A stretch of 64,000 nt of DNA from contig CAUYUJ010014324.1 in NCBI GenBank assembly GCA_963575745.1, forward strand, positions 351,590-415,589, written 5' to 3'. Positions within the stretch are counted from its first letter, which is position 1. Each line of letters begins with the position of its first letter. The translations under genes and the position numbers were made by a program. Shown in pieces: positions 32,795-43,692 of the stretch. Source of the DNA: Prorocentrum cordatum (Eukaryota > Sar > Dinophyceae > Prorocentrales > Prorocentraceae). The notes beneath the pieces were generated by a model. It was given only the letters and a program-made list of their open reading frames with translations, was not told the origin of the DNA and searched no databases.

Positions 32795-34633
32795 CGCCAC
32801 CGACTTCGCCAAGCTATCCCACTGAGCAACACAGGACCTCATCAAGTTAGACTTCCTCGCATTGGACGCCTTGGCGGCCCACCGCCGCATGTGAACTGCA
32901 GCCTCCGCGACCTTGCTGTCGTTCACGCAGAGCACCGTGCATCCGACGTCGCCTGGTATGGATGTCATCGTACGCGTCGTCCACTGTGCCCCCTCGGCGC
33001 AGGGCCGCACCATCTCTCGAGCTGCAGGCGTGGTCTCACGATCAAATTGTTCCAGGGCGTCGTCATCAGCTCGGGATCTGATTCGGCGCCTGAAATTCAG
33101 CGAACGTTGCAAAGCTCTGGCCTCGCTCATGACCGTGTGGGCTGTGTCGCCTGCCCCAGCGGCGATCTGCAGCACGCTGTCGACCGAGTCCTGCTGCTCA
33201 GCATCCAACAAGCTCATAACGCGTGATGCGACAACTCTGTCTCGGTTCGCCCGTTCCATGTCTCCACGTCTGGGTCCGAACGAAGTCCCGAGTGCTTCGC
33301 CAGCTTTCCGCCTCTTGGTGGCTGCCTGGCCGTCCTCGATATACTTCTGGCGGTCCTCATCTGAGAGGCCCCTGTACTGCTCGGCAATGCGCTTCAAATC
33401 GTTCGATCCCATGGCCCTCACATATGCACGCCATGCGCCTCCAGCTCGACCATGCCACTCGGCTGGCTGGAACCGCGCGTCGGGGCGAACGTCCGCCCCG
33501 ACCGACCCAGACGAGCCCTCCCCGTACTTGAACCAGACGCTCTCGCCCATGAAGAGCGCTGACAAGTCGCCCAAGCTGATCTTCGGCGCCTGCGCTCGCT
33601 CGTGGACTCGTCTGCGCAAGTGGGCATTGCCGACTTCGAGGCGGCCGTTGTCGAAGTATAAGACATGCGCCAACAACAGCAGGCGGCACCTGGCCTCCTC
33701 GCTGGCGAACGTGCCGCTCTCCTTCACGAACCTAGCAGACCACGGACATCTGAGGCACGGCTTGTCATTGTGGCACATCTCCCCCATCTCCTGCGACTCG
33801 AGGCTGAGGAAGGCACGGAACGGATATTTCGTGTGAGGCTTCTCCCTGTAGTAATACGTGGAACCGCCCGCGGAGCTGATCGTAAAGAAAGCAATGGCTC
33901 TGGTGCGGTTCGTGACATCGCCCCTCGGAATCAGGTCCCAGATGCGGGTGTCGCAGAGCAATTGTCGGAGCCTCATTTTCAGCTCAGATTCCAAAGACCC
34001 CCGTGCAGCTACAAGGATACGGTAGTCGCGATGCAACCCGTCCCTGCCGCCGCCGTGACGGATGGATCGGGCAGCAGCTGCCCGCTGGTGGTGCTCCCAC
34101 TTCTTGGACGATAAGCGAAACTGCATCTTCATGTCAAATTGCAAAGGCGCGACGCACATCCTCCACACCAACATCTTTGCCAGGGGCTCTGGGCGCGTCG
34201 TGCTGAGCCACTCGCACGCTTTCCTGGTACTCTTTGCGTGCCCCTGCTCGTGGCTGGTCGCATCTCGCTGACGGGGGGGCTCGTGCTCATCGCGTAGCTG
34301 TTGGAATTGTCGATGTAGATCAGTGCCGAGGGCCATGGCCATGTCACGCTGACCTGCGGCGTGCTGGTCAGGAGTGCGATGCTCGGGGGCACAGTGGCGC
34401 CTCCGACGCCGCCGCACCCACAGGAAGTATGATGGCCGCAGTAGCCCCCAGCATGCCTCCACAAGAGCAGGACCGCAGACGCCCTCCTCGGCGCCAGTCC
34501 ACCGCTGCATGCTGTACAACCGAAATCTCCGATATGTCAAGCAATTCGCGACGACTCGGGCTATGTACTCTGTCATGTCACGGGCCGAGGGCGCGTCATC
34601 GAGGTCAAAACAGTCGTCAACAATGATTCGTAT
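32795..34633 (-). CDS. locus B, first exon after in-frame TAA, HMG-box-like
   Basis: Same frame as the part at 34634-35887, directly after its TAA. It begins IRIIVDDCFDLDDAPSARDM and runs about 610 codons without a stop. Visible parts: basic patch VRRRRRRHCAPEHRTP, central helical region with CHNDKPCLRCPWSARFV, then WHGRAGGAWRAYVRAMGSND, LKRIAEQYRGLSDEDRQKYI and EDGQAATKRRKAG, which has the layout of an HMG box (aromatic start, LSDEDRQKY in helix 2-3, basic end), followed by TSFGPRRGD and a charged helical region. It ends at the donor near 32,795. An HMG-type segment suggests DNA binding; the rest is unassigned. Confidence 0.65.
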
Positions 34634-35887
34634 TTAGTGTCTGTCTCGGAAATCACACTGCGGAACCATCTGTAGAAACACGCGCCTCATCACAGCGCCG
34701 CCGTCAGGAGAGACGAGAGTGCGGCATGTGACGAGCTTGTACAGAAGAGATTCGTTGTCCAAGCTCCCGTGGACAAATCTGATCCGATGTCTCAGCACGT
34801 CAGCAACGCAAGTCTGGAAATCCTCCCACGCACCCCTCATGTCGAAACTCTTCGCCAAGTGCAGCATTCCGTTCAGCGCGTCGCCCAAATAATAGCTACA
34901 ATACTCGTGGGTTGATGCATTCTGATGTTTTTCGCAATCCATGCTGAGGTACCCCCAACCACGAGGACGACGACGAACGAGTTCGAGTTCAGCACACTTG
35001 TTCGACGGATGTTTGTCTTTCGATGATGCCCTCGTCTTGGACAGGAACGCCGACTCGAACAATGTCATACCAGATGACTGCTCCAGCGCCTGCAAAATGT
35101 TCTCGGCGTGGCAGCTCCTCAATGATTGGCACTCGTGCAGCGTCCGCCCGATCACAATACAATATCTATCAGGTCCATCCGATCCGTCACGGGGCGGCAC
35201 AGCAATCAGACAACCGTATTCGGATTGTGTCTGGAACAGTTTTGTGACGACCTGGCCGGTGGCTCTTCCTGGCGACCACGTGGTAATTGATCTGCACTGT
35301 GTCTGGGTCGCAGCATTTCCAGTCAATCTCAAAGGCAATGGCGTCTCGTCGAAACCACAATGATCAACTGTGTCAACACAACGAATATTCGCACCACGGC
35401 GCTTTGCCAACAACAGACTCTCGTACAACGATCTCCGAATACTTCTGGACACATGCCACGCCAGCGTCGCCAATTCAACTCTAGCCCGTCTTTGAGTGGT
35501 GTGGGGGACGTCTTTGATGGTGTCTGCCGCCGCCGCCGTGCCTGGGCGCCTGGATGCGGGGCCCTCCAACCACTCACGCACAGCCTCGTCAACAGGGCCA
35601 ACACCTTCGAATAAGGGCACAATCTGACTCAACTGAGACACCGCTGAGCACACGTATGGCACGACAGCGCGAGACACACCTGATATTGGGCTCTCGTCGA
35701 TCAGCTCACAGCTTGCCTTGGGCACTATGATCGTCAGCTCGGGCGGTTGTCTGCTCTCCTCTGCTGAATCTCGCGCGCGCCTGCGCGCCGCAGCGGCCGC
35801 TGCCTGCACCTGTGCGATGGGGCGAGCGTTCGGGCCCTTGCCCTTGCCCCTGCCGCCGCCCTTGACGGCAGCAGGGGCCGCATGCAT
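34634..35887 (-). CDS. locus B, first exon up to in-frame TAA
   Basis: First ATG at 35887 (MHAAPAAVKGGGRGKGKGPN). A Gly/Lys- and Ala/Arg-rich start is followed by an ordered protein with CELIDESPISGVSRAVVPYV, LAWHVSRSIRRSLYESLLLA, CVDTVDHCGFDETPLPLRLT, RYCIVIGRTLHECQSLRSCH and LGDALNGMLHLAKSFDMRGA. It stops with TAA at 34634-34636 after QCDFRDRH, but the next codons in the same frame continue as convincing protein. The DETPL motif and overall layout remind me of multicopy hypothetical proteins of Prorocentrum and Symbiodiniaceae (memory only). Some such families derive from transposable elements; no catalytic motif is clear here. Confidence 0.65.
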   Translation of the reverse strand: MHAAPAAVKGGGRGKGKGPNARPIAQVQAAAAAARRRARDSAEESRQPPELTIIVPKASCELIDESPISGVSRAVVPYVCSAVSQLSQIVPLFEGVGPVDEAVREWLEGPASRRPGTAAAADTIKDVPHTTQRRARVELATLAWHVSRSIRRSLYESLLLAKRRGANIRCVDTVDHCGFDETPLPLRLTGNAATQTQCRSITTWSPGRATGQVVTKLFQTQSEYGCLIAVPPRDGSDGPDRYCIVIGRTLHECQSLRSCHAENILQALEQSSGMTLFESAFLSKTRASSKDKHPSNKCAELELVRRRPRGWGYLSMDCEKHQNASTHEYCSYYLGDALNGMLHLAKSFDMRGAWEDFQTCVADVLRHRIRFVHGSLDNESLLYKLVTCRTLVSPDGGAVMRRVFLQMVPQCDFRDRH

Positions 35888-35939
35888 TGCGCCAAAATGG
35901 CTTCGGTGAGCTGGAGAGGGGGGGGGGGGGGGAGCGGCG

Positions 35940-37012
35940 ATGGGGTAGGGGTACAATTTTGGAAGGGGCCCTCTTGGGGCGCTCCTGGGTGGCTCTTGGG
36001 CGCTCCTGGGGCTGTCCTACAGCCAACTTAGGCCACTCGCGGGACTCCGTTGGGCAACATTGGAACCATCTTGAGACTTCGGAGGCCCATCGGGAACGAG
36101 ACAAACACTACCCTAACCATCATTAGTTCCCCGAGCGTTTAAGTGAAAGCCATGTGTACCCAACATCGCGGCTGCGGGGGGGTCCGTGGCCAGTCGGGGC
36201 CGCATCGGCATCCTACTGCGGTTTGCGTGACGCATTTGGGGAGGCACATGGGGGCAGCTTTTGGCGATCACAAGCTAGATTGGAATCGGTCTTTGGGCGA
36301 TCTAGAGTTTTGGCGGAGCCGTCCGCAACCATCTGGGGCGCTCTAACCCCCTCGCGGGGCGCTTCGTCCAAACCCATGGGGTATGGGGCACGGGGCAGTG
36401 ATAAACCCATCGCCGAAGGGGAACCTTAGAGTGGAACCAGCAACGCTGCCAACTGTATCTGCCCAGTGGGCTGGTAGGGCCCCACGGCGACCTTCGGGGC
36501 TGGAGAAGTGCAAGGTTGCTCGGGGGCCCGCCCTTCCTAGCCATATGCCCTCGGACATGGCCTCAGGAGGCCCCTCCCCCGAGTTCCCCTCCTCCCCCCC
36601 CCCGATGACCCCAAGACGCCCCGCAGTGGACTTCAAATGCGCCGACATTGCCTCAGGAGGCTTCCAAGCTGGCTCAAGAAGGCTCCATGAACAGAAGGCC
36701 CGCTAAGGCGGGGGACTCCTGTCGTCGTCTTGATCGTTGTCATCGTCGTGGCCGTCGTCGTCGCTGATCGTGCTCCCACTCCCACCTCTTCATCCTGGTC
36801 CACGTCCTCCTCAAGTACCCCCTCCCCCTCATCATCATCCTCATCGTCCTAGCCCCCCTTCTTGCCCCGCCCTCATCCCGTTCGAAAGAACCGCGACGGC
36901 ATGTATGCCCCCGCTGCATATGAATTCAACGGCGCGTTGCTCTACGCCCCTGATCGAAGCATGTCGACTGGGCATCGTTTCTGGCTGTGCTGGCGGGGAT
37001 GCACGAGGTGCC
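35940..37012 (+). mobile_element. introner-like element J, poorly conserved
   Basis: Body with CTCTTGGGGCGCTCC and TGGGCGCTCCTGGGG blocks; right end ATGTCGACTGGGCATCGTTT, CTGGCTGTGCTGGCGGGGAT and GCACGAGGTGCC at 37012. No good left end. It lies upstream of the first ATG of locus B, as element E does for locus A. Confidence 0.45.
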
Positions 37013-38869
37013 AAGACTTGCACTGCTCACGCAATGGCGCAGGGAACGCCGACGGAGAGGGGGGGGGGGCATGACGCGGCGGCACCAGGGCGAGAACCAC
37101 GGAATAACATAACACTGGAAGCGAGGGGGCGCGAGGAGGAGTGATGCGATTAAGGAATGGGGAGGAGGGGGGACAGCGGAAGGCATGGGCGGAAACAGTT
37201 GGACATGCGGGGAGGGGCATTCGCGAGTATTGGGCATGAGAAGGTGGGGAGGATCGTAGGATGATGGAAGGGGAGGCAACGAGCGCGGCAGGAGGAACGT
37301 TGGATGAGCTGTCAAAGAAGGGACACGAGGGCGAAACGAACGGGCGGGGTGGGAACGGAGAAGGGGGCGGGGGGGAAACAAAGAGAGAGGGGTCGGCGGA
37401 TAGCTGAGAACCAAAAAACATGAGGGCGGAAAACAGGGATCGATGGAAACGATCAAGGAGAGGGACCTGTGGAAAAGGTGGTTGGGGGGGTGAAGTAGGT
37501 AGCGAGAAGTGGTATTGATTACAAGAGGGAGGAACTGGCGAGAAGGAGTGAAACATTGAGCTAGAGGACGAGGATGAGGGATAGGAGGAAGGAACCTTGT
37601 TTTTGTTTCTTCTGCTCGCCCGTCTCCCGTCCTGCACGGTCGTTCTCAATCTTTTCTTATCTTCCCATATCGTACCCGTCCTCCTCTCCCTGCTCTTCTT
37701 CGGTCTCCCTCCCTTCTCCTACTCCGCCTCCTCCTCTTCCGCTTCCTCCTGCATCAACCATCCGTACTCTTTGCTCCGCCCCCCCCATCCGACGCCCTCC
37801 TCCTCCTTCAACCTGTCCTCCGCCCCCCTCTCGCCCCTCCGCTTCCCTGCGCGACCCCTGCTCTTCTTACCACCCCTATGCTCTACGGGTGCGGGCCTGG
37901 TTCAGAACACGCCCATGGCAACGAACATTGGCAGATCGAAACGTCATGCACGGTTTATGTTTACGAACGTCGCAACCATATTCCAAGGGCGATGTGAAAT
38001 CTGCGCCAAAGGCTGGCATACATACACGCAGCCCGTGGGGAGGGATTTTCAACTGTTCGCAAAGGGTTTTTCTATGGTTTTGCACTGATGTGCCGCGGGA
38101 AGCGTTTGGGGGTTTTGGAGGGTTTATGTCATCATTGGCGTAAACTAGACTCCCGCGAGCATGGTTCACATATCGTTAGGGCAAAGTCTTGAGTCATGGT
38201 TGTGAGGCCCGCAAACATGTTGTATTGGTTTTGACACGGACGGCGGGGGTGCCAGCATATTCCCTGCCGTGCGCAGGGCTACCATCCCTAACGCAAAAAC
38301 AATAAACCATGCAACTCGCGGCAAAATCTGGATCATGCGCGGCCATCCCGCGATCACCGTCAAATGGTTTTTGACAGGGACCGCGGGGATGGTGGCGCGT
38401 GGCCTGCTGAGTGCAGGCCCACCAGACACAATTATGGGCATTGGCTTTTGACAAGGATGGCGGGGGCCGACATGTTTTCCGATGTGTGCTGTCACGTGCG
38501 CAGGCGCAACCGACGCACTCTGCACGTGCCCCGATCATGGCGCAACTGGCGCGGTGGAGTGAGCGGCACGCCTGGCACACTCGGAGCACGTGGCGCATCT
38601 GGCGCACCAGGCGTGCCTGGCACGCTCGGGCCCCAGGGGTGCCTGGCGCGCGTGGCGCCCCTGGCACGCGTGGCGCAACTCGCTCAAGCGCCGCGAACCT
38701 GGGGTCGGCTTTGGTTCCCAGTAGCTGTCCATCCAAAGACGACCGCTGAACCTGCGCAGGCTCGGGTGGGTGGGAGTGAGCTAGACGGCTTGCGGGCGGG
38801 TGAGTAGCTTGACCCCTCCTCTCTACCCCCTCCCCTGGACCTGGACGGGGCGCCCCGCGAGGTGTCAGA
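37013..38869. other. gene-free stretch, purine- and pyrimidine-rich blocks
   Basis: 37,060-37,590 is purine-rich on the plus strand; 37,610-37,880 is pyrimidine-rich. Three degenerate copies of a block with TTTTGACA and GGCGGGGGT lie at about 38,227, 38,370 and 38,445. About 38,555-38,690 has 9-11 bp repeats of CTGGCGCACC type. No gene seen. Confidence 0.5.
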
Positions 38870-39700
38870 GGGCACTTGTTCGTCCAAGATGGCTCCAAGA
38901 GGGCCTCAGGGATCTCAAGATGACCTCCAAGATGGCTCAAGTTAGCCCAAGATGCCCCAGGTCGGCTCCCAAGATGCTCAAGAGGCCCCAAGAACGCTCC
39001 AAGACGGCTCCAAGACGCCTCCGAGACTTCCAAGGAGGCCCCCAAGAAGCTACAGTTCGTCGAACATCTAAGGAATATCATTGATGTTTGTTGTCTCGCC
39101 TTTTCGCTTCCAATGGCAATCCGAGGCCTCAAGATGGCTCCAAGATGGCCCAAGGGAGCCCCAAGTGAGGGTCAAAAGAACCCCAAGACGGCCCCAAGAG
39201 CGCTCCAAGAGGATTCAGAAGGCGGTGTTCGGTGCTCCCGAGGGGGAAGGCCACTTGGAGCTTCCCTCTCTTTTGATCGATGTCCTCCAAGATGGCCCCT
39301 AAGAGCGGACCTGAAGCTCCCAAGAGCGCCCCAAGAGGGCCCCAAGAGGCGTCCAGACGGCCCCAAGAGGCATCCAAAAGACTCCCAAGAGACCCCATAC
39401 AAGTCCTCGAGAGGATCCCCGAGGTACCCAACTCTCCCTCCTTCTCCTCCTTCTCCTCCTTCTCGTCCTGCTCGTCCTCGCCCTACTCCACCACCTCCTC
39501 CTCCTCCTCCTCCTCCTCCTCCTCCTCCTCCTCCTCCTCCCCCTCCTCATCCACCTCCTCCGACGATGATTCCTTCTCCATCCTCCCCCTCTTGGGGTTT
39601 ACGACGGCTTCCCCCGCCCATTGTTCTTCTGTGTGCTCCCCCATTTCCTTGATCACCTCAACTCCCCTGGGCATCGTGTCTGAATGGGCTGATGGGGGCG
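38870..39700 (+). mobile_element. introner-like element K, degenerate
   Basis: Body of CCAAGATGGCTCCAAGA repeats (38,880-39,400), a (TCC)n run (39,488-39,545), and a right end CTCAACTCCCCTGGGCATCG, TGTCTGAATGGGCTGATGGG lacking the final GCGAAGCG motif. The repeats are in the reverse sense relative to the right end, so this may be two fragments. Confidence 0.35.
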
Positions 39701-39997
39701 CAGAGGGGGGTAGGGGGAGGGGGGAAGGCGTCTTAGGAGGCCGCTTTTCAGAAGGCACCCGCCCTACACCTGCAGACAAAGCCCGCGCCACCTAAGAAGC
39801 AGGGGTGCTTCTAAGAAGCCTTCCTCCCTCCCCCTACCCCCCTCTGCGCGCCGCCTACCGTGGAGGACTACAAGCTAGGTTCGCGTCGCAGCCGACCGGC
39901 GGCGACCCCAACGTGGGCGTTCAAGGTTGAACGCCGCTGGCGAACTAGATTCGGTCACTTTTGAACGATCCGACGTTTCGGAAACTGGTGGGCTTGT

Positions 39998-40172
39998 TTT
40001 CCACCACCACCACCATAAGTTGGAGGGGGAGCGGGCCCTCCTCCCCCTCCTTCTCCTCCTCCTCCTCCTCCTCGTCATCCTCCTCCTCCTCCTCCTCCTC
40101 TTCGTCATCCTCCTCCTCGTCCTCCACCTCCTTCTCCCCTCCAACTGATGGTGGTGGTGGAAGACAGGCCCA
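39998..40172. repeat. inverted repeat flanking a (TCC)n tract
   Basis: Left arm TTCCACCACCACCACCATAA then GTTGGAGGGG; right arm CCCCTCCAACTGATGGTGGT then GGTGGAA. The pyrimidine tract (about 40,040-40,135) lies in the loop. A stem of about 30 bp with few mismatches. Confidence 0.8.
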
Positions 40173-40357
40173 TCAGGGACGGCCGATCGTTCGGGGCCGA
40201 ACGATCCCCGCGGTGCCAGGAGCCACCGCGGGGGGTCGACGCGACGCGAGCCCGCCGTGCCCGCGCGCGGCCGCTGTGGTCGGAGCCATCAGCACGTGCC
40301 CACCGCCGACCTCCGCCTTCCTCCGGGGAGACGTACGACTCGGCTTCGGGGGACTCT

Positions 40358-40786
40358 CGGGTCGGGCGAAAAGGGGGGATAGCAAAAGGGGGGGGGTGAG
40401 AATCAGCCCACGCAGCTGATTTTCCCGGCGCCTCCCGGCGCCGGGAGGCGCCCATGCATCGAGGAATGGGCCCGGCGGCGGGGCCGAAACCGGCTGCAGG
40501 CAGCAGGTTCCGTAACCCCCCCTTTCCCTATAGCCCCCCCATTCGTCCGGCCCGACTCTTGGAAGCTTGGAAACGGGCACCAACACCAACATCGGGCCAG
40601 GCAAGAGGGGGGAATTGGGAAAGGGGGGGTTACGAAATTTGCTGCATGCAGCTGGTTTCGGCTTCACCGAGGGGCCCATTCCTCGATACATAGCCGCCTC
40701 CGGCGCCGGGAGGCGCCTGGAAAATCAGCTACGTGAGCTGATTCTCACCCCCCCCCCTTTGCTATCCCCCCCTTTCGCCCGACCCG
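40358..40786. repeat. long fold-back, arms about 170 bp
   Basis: Left arm starts CGGGTCGGGCGAAAAGGGGG and runs through GAATCAGCCCACGCAGCTGA, CGGCGCCTCCCGGCGCCGGG and GGAATGGGCCC to CGTAACCCCCCCTTTCCC (40528). The right arm (40617-40786) is its reverse complement with scattered mismatches, ending CTTTCGCCCGACCCG. The loop is about 88 bp. Shorter relatives of one arm occur near 41,815 and 45,243. Confidence 0.85.
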
Positions 40787-41455
40787 ACAACACCAGGGGC
40801 TGCCTCCGCGGGAGCGAAAGATGACTCCAGGTCTTGGTGTCGGTGGTGATCTTTCGGCCACCCAGGCAGCCCGAGCATTACCACCACCACCGAGAGATCA
40901 GCATCGCCTTCCCTCGGTGGAGGCACACCGCCGATCTTGGTGTTGGTGCCAACCTCTAAGCCTCCGAGACTCGGTTTGGCCCGACGAGGCCATCGTGAAA
41001 GCGACGAGAGACCCCACCCGAAAAACCTGGCGCGAGATACCCCGCAGCAAGCGCCCAGAACAAAAATCGGGGCCAGCAGCTTCCAGGACGCGGCTCCTCG
41101 AGAAGCATCGGCACACCCGAACTCTGGCTCACTCGAGCCTTACGCTTCCCCGCCTTCCGCGCGGCAGATGCCGCGCAGCCGTGGCGCGGCCGGGATGCGG
41201 CCGCGGGCGGCGGCCGCACGACGGCAGCGGGAACCGCGGCGGCCGCGTCCCGGCCGCGCCCGCGGGCCTATGCCCGCCGCGCGGAAGACGCTCGCGCGTG
41301 ACGCGGGGGGGGGTGGGGGGGGCGAGGCCCGACCTGCGAGGCAGGGATCCGGGGATCTACAGAATCTGCTGTGGGCGGCGCACCCAGGAGGGGGGGGAAG
41401 CGAGGCGCCCGAAGGTCGTTGTGCGCTTTCGTTGCTCCTCGGCGGCTTCCCAGCC

Positions 41456-41608
41456 TCAGGTCGGGCATGTCCCCCTACAGGTGGACTCTGAACAGAAAAT
41501 TCGAAAGACCCCCAAACATATGCAAACAAATTAGAAACATCGTCCTCAATCTAGAATGTTTAGACTATGTTTGAATCCTCCTCCTGTAGAGGGACGTGCC
41601 CGACGTAA
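41456..41608. mobile_element. MITE-like family M, full copy
   Basis: Left end AGGTCGGGCATGTCCCCCTA then CAGGTGGA, AT-rich core, right end TCCTGTAGAGGGACGTGCCC then GACG. About 153 bp. Confidence 0.8.
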
Positions 41609-42116
41609 ACCTTCGCCTCGCCCAGGGCGTTCTGGGGGTGCCTGGATCGCCCCGCCGGAGAGCCGAGTTATGATGACCCCAGCACCACCATATGAGCCCG
41701 AGACGGGGCGGGCTGTCTCGGAAGGATCAGGTGATTTCCGGCCTCCTGAGAGGTTCTCTCTGATCGGGGGGAACGAAGGAGGGGGAGAGCAAAGGGTAGT
41801 GTAGAGAATCAGCTCACGTGGCCGATTCAGATTTCGTACCCCCCCCTTTCCCCATCCCCCCTTTGAATCGGCCCGATCTGAGCCCTTCTCGAGAGGGCTT
41901 CTGAGAAATCCCGCCGCCCTCCGAGAAAGCCTGCTCCTTCTCACTTCCCAGTCGCTCGCCGCCGATACTGACCCGGGTCAGTCCAAACCCGGGAGTCAGT
42001 CGGGACTTGGCAGGCTCCCGCAGGATCCTGCGCGCAGGCCCAGGCCGGTGCACCCCTGCCACTGCAGGATCCTGCAAGGAACCCGGCGCTCTGGCGGATT
42101 CCTGGTTTGCATGGAC
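41609..42116. other. gene-free patch with half fold-back and palindromes
   Basis: Contains a partial copy of the 40-kb fold-back arm (GAATCAGCTCACGTGGCCGA at about 41,809) and CTTCTGAGAA-type palindromes (41,880-41,950). No gene seen. Confidence 0.45.
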
Positions 42117-42267
42117 CGAAAGGGGCCCAGGGGCACACAACAAATCCCAGGGTGCCCCATATTTTCCAATATCTTCTGGGTTTTCGTCTTTCCCTCACGA
42201 CGCATACTTTCCCAGATTTTCCTGGGAGTCGCCGATTACTTGTGTCTGTGTGTTTTTCCCCTCCTGA
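42117..42267. mobile_element. AT-rich repeat family F3, copy a
   Basis: Starts CGAAAGGGGCCCAGGGGCAC, has CCCATATTTTCCAATATCTT and TTCTGGGTTTTCGTC, ends TGTGTCTGTGTGTTTTTCCC then CTCCTGA. One of five copies of about 150-200 bp. Confidence 0.6.
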
Positions 42268-42456
42268 GGGCCCCTTTCTCTTACAGCTCGAGGGATCCAC
42301 TTCTTTCGTCGGCGGCGAGGCGGAGGCAGTCCGCGCCAGCGCGAGGCTGATCGGGGCACCCGATAGGCGAACTACTTGGCCTGCGAGATGAAGGAATGAA
42401 GACGAGGGCGGCCGCGCGAGGGGAGAAGGGGGGAAGTCGAGGGATTCACCTATATC

Positions 42457-43220
42457 CGCCGCCGGGGGAGCCGGTATCCCAGGACCCCGTGGGGGGCGGC
42501 GGACTTGGACATGTTAGGGGGCCCGAAGACGTCAACATCCACCGCCTCTGGAAATCCAAAAAGACCGGTTCCCCAAAATGATACGTTTGACGGCCAACCT
42601 CGAACAATCCGCTGTGGGTGCGCCCGAAATCGGCACTGTCCGGGAAAAACGTACGATGCCAAACATGAAGGGGCTCAAGGACACACAAATAAAAACAACG
42701 CATATCCCAAGGTTCCCAACATTTCCGGTATGTTCTCTATGTTCGTTATCCGCTCCACTTCCCCTGGTTTCCAGATGTTCAAGGAAATCTGCGATCATTT
42801 ATGTCTGTGTGCCTTTTCTCTCCTGAATATCCACCGCCGGGGAACCGATATATCCAAGGACCCCGTGGGAGCGGCGGACGTGGACACGTTCTGGTCCTGG
42901 GGGGCAAGAGGACCTCAAACATCCACCGCCTCTGGAGGTCCAGGGAGATCGGCTCCCCAAGACGATACTGTGGAACCCCATGCCGAGAAACACCCTTCTT
43001 GCCTCCAGATTGCCTCGGGTTTTTTGGGTTTCGATGGTTTTGCTATGGAAAGCGTGACGTTCCCACACCAAGAGTCAATGGACGTCTTGGGGTCTCAGGG
43101 CTGGGTTTCTGAAAGATATTATTGTGGACTGGCCTCCACTGTGCGTGTGAATGCCAACCTCGAAGAATGCGCTCTGGGTCGTGTGATCGCCAGACTCGAC
43201 CTTGTTTCTGTGCCTTAAGA
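42457..43220. repeat. direct duplication of about 380 bp
   Basis: 42,457-42,583 (CCGCCGGGGGAGCCGGTATC ... AAAATGATAC) is repeated in diverged form at 42,836-42,966 (CCGCCGGGGAACCGATATAT ... AAGACGATAC). Both contain AACATCCACCGCCTCTGGA. An F3 element (42,667-42,826) lies between them. Confidence 0.6.
42667..42826. mobile_element. AT-rich repeat family F3, copy b
   Basis: Starts GAAGGGGCTCAAGGACACAC, ends TTATGTCTGTGTGCCTTTTC then TCTCCTGA. Confidence 0.6.
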
Positions 43221-43530
43221 TGGGCAAGCCAAACCGCGATGACAGCCTCAGGGATGCGCCCTCGAAAACTGACGGAACACTTAGGATCGGCATCAAGATG
43301 AGGTGATACCAATCATAGGGATACAGAGATGCTCCAGGCTGGCAAGGTACGCCCTACATTGGTATGGACAAACATACGACGCCCGATCGCAGATGTGTTG
43401 TCCAGAAGCCGACCACGGCCGCTGTTGGGCAAGCGACTTCCCGCCGCGACTGCACAACGCTTGCGGCGACGCCGACAGCGAGCGCAGCTGCTGTCGACCT
43501 CGGAACCCCACGCTTTCCGCACCCGTTGTA

Positions 43531-43692
43531 TGAAGGGGCCCTGGGACACACAAATAAATACACACCAATAAACAGATTCCCCATGTTTCCCCATATTTTC
43601 TGTGTTTTTGTCGTCCCGCCCAAGTCCCATATTTTCCCATATGTTCTTGGAATTCGACGATTAATTGTGTCCGTGTGTTTTTTCCCCTCATG
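43531..43692. mobile_element. AT-rich repeat family F3, copy c
   Basis: Starts TGAAGGGGCCCTGGGACACA, has CCCATATTTTCTGTGTTTTT and AATTCGACGATTAATTGTGT, ends TCCGTGTGTTTTTTCCCCTC. Confidence 0.65.

Noticed and set aside
33665-34114. Plus-strand frames opposite locus B
   Set aside because: Mirror of the convincing minus-strand frame; no independent motif.
38544-38640. Collagen-like Gly-X-Y run on the plus strand (GTPGTLGARGASGAPG)
   Set aside because: Only about nine triplets, produced by 9-11 bp DNA repeats; no start, no neighbours, opposite strand to all genes.
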